Source of the DNA: an uncultured Chloroflexota bacterium
GTDB taxonomy: Bacteria; Chloroflexota; Dehalococcoidia; Lucifugimonadales; CAJWER01
DNA: 7,268 nucleotides
NCBI GenBank assembly: GCA_913030785.1
Contig: CAJWER010000148.1
Span: 1 to 7,268, forward strand
Reading direction: 5' to 3'
In this document: positions 4,897 through 7,268 of the stretch, piece after piece
Position numbering within the stretch: position 1 is the stretch's first letter
Layout of the letters: every line of letters begins with the position of its first letter
Made by a program: the position numbers and the translations under genes
Notes under the pieces: generated by a model
What the model saw: the letters and a program-made list of their open reading frames with translations, nothing else
Databases searched by the model: none
What the model was told of the DNA's origin: nothing

Positions 4897-5826
4897 CTAC
4901 GCGGTTGGCCAGCCGAAGCTCTCCACTATCCCTCGCAGCTTCTTCATCTCCTCTGCGTTCAGCGGCTTGGATGGTGGTCGCGATGCCCCCACCGGCCTGC
5001 CGACGATCTCCATCAGCCCCTTCTTGACGCGTGCCTGACCCCCCGATCTCTCCGACGTCCTGTCGTAGAAGTGGCGAATCGGATCGTTCACTGAATCGAA
5101 CAACTCCTTGGCTTCGTCGTATCTTTTCGCCTCCAGCAGCTCCCAGACCTTGAGGTCATGGGGCGGGTGGATTTCGGAGGTCATGTTGATGTATCCGCGG
5201 CCCCCAAGCTGATGAGAGCGGGCGGGCTGCCTGCTGTTGTCGATGATGTTGAACGTGTCCGATAGCTCGTAGATGCTCTCCCAGGACGCGCCCTCTGGCG
5301 GTGTGCTCCACTTGATGCCGACGATGTTCTCGAGGTCTGCCATTTTGTTGTACGTGTCCAAGTCTATTGGACAGTTCATGCCCGCTGTGACGTAGACCAG
5401 GATCCCTATGCCTGTTGCATCGGACAACTCGCTGTAGAAATCCAACATGTCGTCCTGTGATGGCAGGTTGAAAATTGGAGGCGAAACCTGTAGTCCGACC
5501 GCACCGATCTCCTCCGCCTGTTTTGCATCTTCTATGGTGCGTTTCGTGTCCTTGTAGTGCAGCCCACATACGATGGACGCCTTGTCGTCTGCGGCTTGCA
5601 CGACGGTTCTGAGCAGCTGGGGCCACTCGTCCTCGGCGAGCATGGGACCCTCGCCCATCGCCGCAGCGACCTTGATCACCGCGGTGCCCATGATCAGACC
5701 GGAGTCGACCCACCACTTGGTGAGATCGGCCATCACGCCGTAGTCGATATTGAAGTCGTCGTCGAATGGCGTGGGTACCGTGGCGATCGGTCCCTGTATT
5801 GCGTTTTTGAGGTACTCTCGGTCCAT
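4897..5826 (-). CDS. DapA/NAL-superfamily class I aldolase or lyase, not canonical dihydrodipicolinate synthase
   Basis: The 309-aa cytosolic TIM-barrel protein has the length of the dihydrodipicolinate synthase / N-acetylneuraminate lyase family. These enzymes form a Schiff base between a lysine and a 2-oxo acid, usually pyruvate. IATVPTPFDDD (14-24) is the usual first strand. The likely Schiff-base lysine is K172 in VGIKWS, and the catalytic tyrosine is probably Y145 in ILVYVTAGM. The canonical G-T-T-G-E segment and the YNxP after the tyrosine strand are not conserved: the corresponding stretches read GTAVIKVAAAMGEGPM (47-62) and YVTAGM. This argues for a different substrate. The ATG at 5826 is preceded by a strong SD (GGGGAGG, 5-nt spacer); a GTG at 5898 would add 24 residues and lie upstream of the predicted promoter's -10. 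Its promoter (5858-5886) is back to back with that of the acetyltransferase. Confidence 0.75.
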   Translation of the reverse strand: MDREYLKNAIQGPIATVPTPFDDDFNIDYGVMADLTKWWVDSGLIMGTAVIKVAAAMGEGPMLAEDEWPQLLRTVVQAADDKASIVCGLHYKDTKRTIEDAKQAEEIGAVGLQVSPPIFNLPSQDDMLDFYSELSDATGIGILVYVTAGMNCPIDLDTYNKMADLENIVGIKWSTPPEGASWESIYELSDTFNIIDNSRQPARSHQLGGRGYINMTSEIHPPHDLKVWELLEAKRYDEAKELFDSVNDPIRHFYDRTSERSGGQARVKKGLMEIVGRPVGASRPPSKPLNAEEMKKLRGIVESFGWPTA

Positions 5827-5831
5827 CGTGG

Positions 5832-5838
5832 CCTCCCC
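5832..5838 (-). promoter_or_regulatory. Shine-Dalgarno that fixes the start of the DapA-like gene at 5826
   Basis: GGGGAGG on the minus strand, 5 nt before the ATG at 5826-5824. No comparable site precedes the in-frame GTG at 5898. Confidence 0.65.
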
Positions 5839-5857
5839 GTAGGTCTGAGTAGGGCGA

Positions 5858-5886
5858 ACGCTAACAGCCCCTGCGTCGCCGGTCAA
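5858..5886 (-). promoter_or_regulatory. sigma-70-type promoter of the DapA-like gene
   Basis: On the minus strand, TTGACC (5886-5881, 5/6) then a 17-nt spacer and TAGCGT (5863-5858, keeping T1, A2 and T6). The start site would fall near 5851, leaving about 25 nt of leader that contains the SD. The -35 is identical to that of the permease promoter at 154-181, including the GG that follows it. Confidence 0.45.
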
Positions 5887-5904
5887 GGTCGGGTTCATGT
5901 AGCG

Positions 5905-5913
5905 TGCTAGACT
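5905..5913 (+). promoter_or_regulatory. extended -10 element for the acetyltransferase
   Basis: TGC followed by TAGACT (4/6 to TATAAT with T1, A2, A4 and T6) makes an extended -10. No good -35 is seen 16-18 nt upstream, so it would depend on the TGn element. The start site would be near 5920, inside the longer version of the downstream ORF, which supports the ATG at 5946. Confidence 0.35.
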
Positions 5914-5945
5914 TGTCCGGAAATACCACTATCGAGGAACTGCAG

Positions 5946-7121
5946 ATGGACGGACCCAGGGCGTGCCGTGAGGACGAATTTGACGAGGCGATCGCCCTGA
6001 TCAACAGTGTGTTCAGGGCTGAGTCAGACCAGGATATTCGGGCCGACTATCCTCTCGTGTTTAACCAGGCAGGTCTGGAGTACATGCGGATTGTGCGGGT
6101 TGATGGACGGATCGTGGCTCACGTGCCGGTCGCGCCTCGGGGCGTGCGTGTCGGCGGCGATGGGTTCACAGCCGCAATCATCAGCCCGACTCTTTCTCAC
6201 CCAGACTACCGCCACCGCGGATACGCCACGGCCTGTCTCAGGGACTGTGTAAGAATCATGGAGGAGCGTGAGTGGCCGATATCGGTCCTGTGGACTCAGG
6301 TGCAGACGTTCCCGTTTTACCAGAACTCTGGCTGGGAGGCGATGTCCCCCCAAGGCTATGGATACGGACTAGTTTCCGGCGACGCTGAACGCTTCGAGGA
6401 TGGGGAGTTCGACATTGTGCCCTACGATTCTGGGAATGGGGAACATCTTGAGGCGATTGGGCGGTTCCACGATGCCGAGGCCGAACGTATTGTGCGGACA
6501 CGTGAGGATCTAGCGGCGCTACTTTCGCTGCCAAAGATTATCGTGCACCTTGCGGTTCAAGGGGGTGTGATCGCCGGATATGTGGTCGTTGGGGAGGCGA
6601 AGAACAAGGTCGGATTGCTTGAGGCTGGCGGGGACTCGAAGGCGATTGGCGCACTCGTCCGTGACAGGCTTGTTAGGCTCGCTCCCGAAGACACACTCCA
6701 GGTGCAGACGCCACTGTCGCCGACGCCCCTCGGACGGCTCATGGAGTCGATAGAGCACTACGATCGGCACTCGATCGAGGATGCCGCCCTTGCCGGATAC
6801 CAGATGGTCAGGATCAACAGTCTTTTAGGTCTGCTTCGGGGGATGGAGGAGCTCCTTCGGGTGCGCTCGAAGCGGGTGCGCGCCACTTTCGGGCTCGATT
6901 GCAGTGATTCGGGCGAGGCGGTAACCATCTCACTGGACGATGGTGACGTAGAAATCAGGGCCGAGCGTTCCCCGAATTCCCTGTCGCTGAGCCGCCGGCA
7001 ACTCGCGGCCATGATATTCGGTCGCCACAACTCGGTGGAACCGCCGCCAGTGCCAGAGAGTCATATACTTCACCGGCTGTTCCCGTTCTACTTCCCGGTT
7101 TGGGCGCTCGACCGCTCTTGA
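5946..7121 (+). CDS. GNAT N-acetyltransferase, Eis-like two-part architecture
   Basis: The 391-aa cytosolic protein should transfer an acetyl group from acetyl-CoA to an amine; the acceptor is unknown. Residues 1-145 form a GNAT domain. It starts like other GNATs (C-R-E-D-E-F-D-E-A-I-A-L-I) and has the acetyl-CoA pyrophosphate loop DYRHRGYATA (87-96, R/Q-x-x-G-x-A pattern). The late FYQNSGW (124-130) is typical of motif B. A second, degenerate GNAT-like region spans roughly 150-280. Residues 285-391 resemble the SCP2-like C-terminal domain of the Eis / enhanced-intracellular-survival family; about 400 aa total also fits that family. ATG 5946 has an SD (GAGG, 5934-5937, 8-nt spacer). A GTG at 5904 would add 14 residues but overlaps the -10 element. 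The gene is divergent from the DapA-like gene. Its stop codon abuts the inverted-repeat element at 7122. Eis homologs acetylate aminoglycosides or peptides in some species, but nothing here shows that activity. Confidence 0.75.
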   Translation: MDGPRACREDEFDEAIALINSVFRAESDQDIRADYPLVFNQAGLEYMRIVRVDGRIVAHVPVAPRGVRVGGDGFTAAIISPTLSHPDYRHRGYATACLRDCVRIMEEREWPISVLWTQVQTFPFYQNSGWEAMSPQGYGYGLVSGDAERFEDGEFDIVPYDSGNGEHLEAIGRFHDAEAERIVRTREDLAALLSLPKIIVHLAVQGGVIAGYVVVGEAKNKVGLLEAGGDSKAIGALVRDRLVRLAPEDTLQVQTPLSPTPLGRLMESIEHYDRHSIEDAALAGYQMVRINSLLGLLRGMEELLRVRSKRVRATFGLDCSDSGEAVTISLDDGDVEIRAERSPNSLSLSRRQLAAMIFGRHNSVEPPPVPESHILHRLFPFYFPVWALDRS

Positions 7122-7250
7122 TCTGGGGAGGGGGAATTCTTCAAAGAGAAGAATAGTAGCAATGATGTGGGGGAACCCTCACACACCCGGCCCTTCGGCG
7201 GGCTCAGGACAGGCGACGGGGCTCCGCCCCTCTGCACACCCCCTCCCAGA
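7122..7250. repeat. 129-bp MITE/REP-like element with terminal inverted repeats and four hairpins
   Basis: The left end TCTGGGGAGGGGG (7122-7134) and right end CCCCCTCCCAGA (7239-7250) are inverted copies differing by one G. Between them are four hairpins. The first is ATTCTTC/GAAGAAT (7136-7142 / 7148-7154, 7 bp perfect). The second is TGTGGGG/CCTCACA (7166-7172 / 7177-7183, with one G-U pair). The third is GCCC/GGGC (7190-7193 / 7200-7203) and the fourth is GGGGC/GCCCC (7218-7222 / 7226-7230). The segment with CCCTTCGGC and GGCTCAGGACAGG resembles GC-rich intergenic repeats I associate with many environmental bacterial genomes. There is no ORF and no convincing target-site duplication; GATC occurs near both ends, but it is palindromic and could belong to the inverted repeat. 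It may also end transcription of the acetyltransferase, though no U-tract follows any stem. Only one copy is in the window. Confidence 0.55.
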
Positions 7251-7268
7251 CGGATCCCAAATTGAAAA

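Noticed and set aside
5904..7121. Longer acetyltransferase starting at GTG 5904
   Set aside because: No SD before it, the extra 14 residues precede the usual GNAT start, and the likely -10 element overlaps it; ATG 5946 has GAGG at good spacing.

Overview
The window looks like a piece of a bacterial chromosome of moderately high GC. It has short intergenic gaps, GTG and TTG starts as well as ATG, and good Shine-Dalgarno sites. No rRNA, tRNA, CRISPR array, phage gene or transposase is visible. The gene mix (peptide-type ABC permease, DapA-family aldolase, GNAT protein with an Eis-like tail, sugar nucleotidyltransferases) and the GC-rich intergenic repeat at the right end remind me of uncultured marine or groundwater Chloroflexota (SAR202 / Dehalococcoidia-like). 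That assignment is an impression, not something the sequence proves.

Left end (1-621): the first 27 codons of a minus-strand dipeptide/oligopeptide-type ABC permease run off the window. Its RBS and a strong extended -10 promoter lie just upstream. A second promoter faces right at 246-274, followed by about 340 nt of apparently untranslated leader with several short stems.

Middle (622-4444): two convergent operons. The rightward pair is a CTP-type nucleotidyltransferase with the hallmarks of myo-inositol-1-phosphate cytidylyltransferase (IPCT) and, 3 nt later, a membrane CDP-alcohol phosphotransferase with a complete catalytic motif. Together they match, as separate genes, the two halves of the fused IPCT/DIPPS enzyme that makes di-myo-inositol-phosphate-type phosphodiesters. 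The leftward pair is a GlmU-like sugar-1-phosphate nucleotidyltransferase overlapped (TTGA) by a long galactokinase-like GHMP kinase with an altered sugar-binding motif. Kinase then pyrophosphorylase is the usual order for making an NDP-sugar from a free sugar. The four genes together form a small polyol/sugar-phosphate activation island; its exact product is not determined here.

Right part (4587-7121): a small 79-aa protein of unknown function, a divergently arranged DapA-superfamily aldolase/lyase (minus) and a GNAT acetyltransferase with an Eis-like two-part architecture (plus), the last two sharing a short bidirectional promoter region.

Right end (7122-7250): starting immediately after the acetyltransferase stop codon is a compact 129-bp element with near-perfect 12-13 bp terminal inverted repeats enclosing four hairpins. 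It resembles a MITE/REP-type intergenic repeat.
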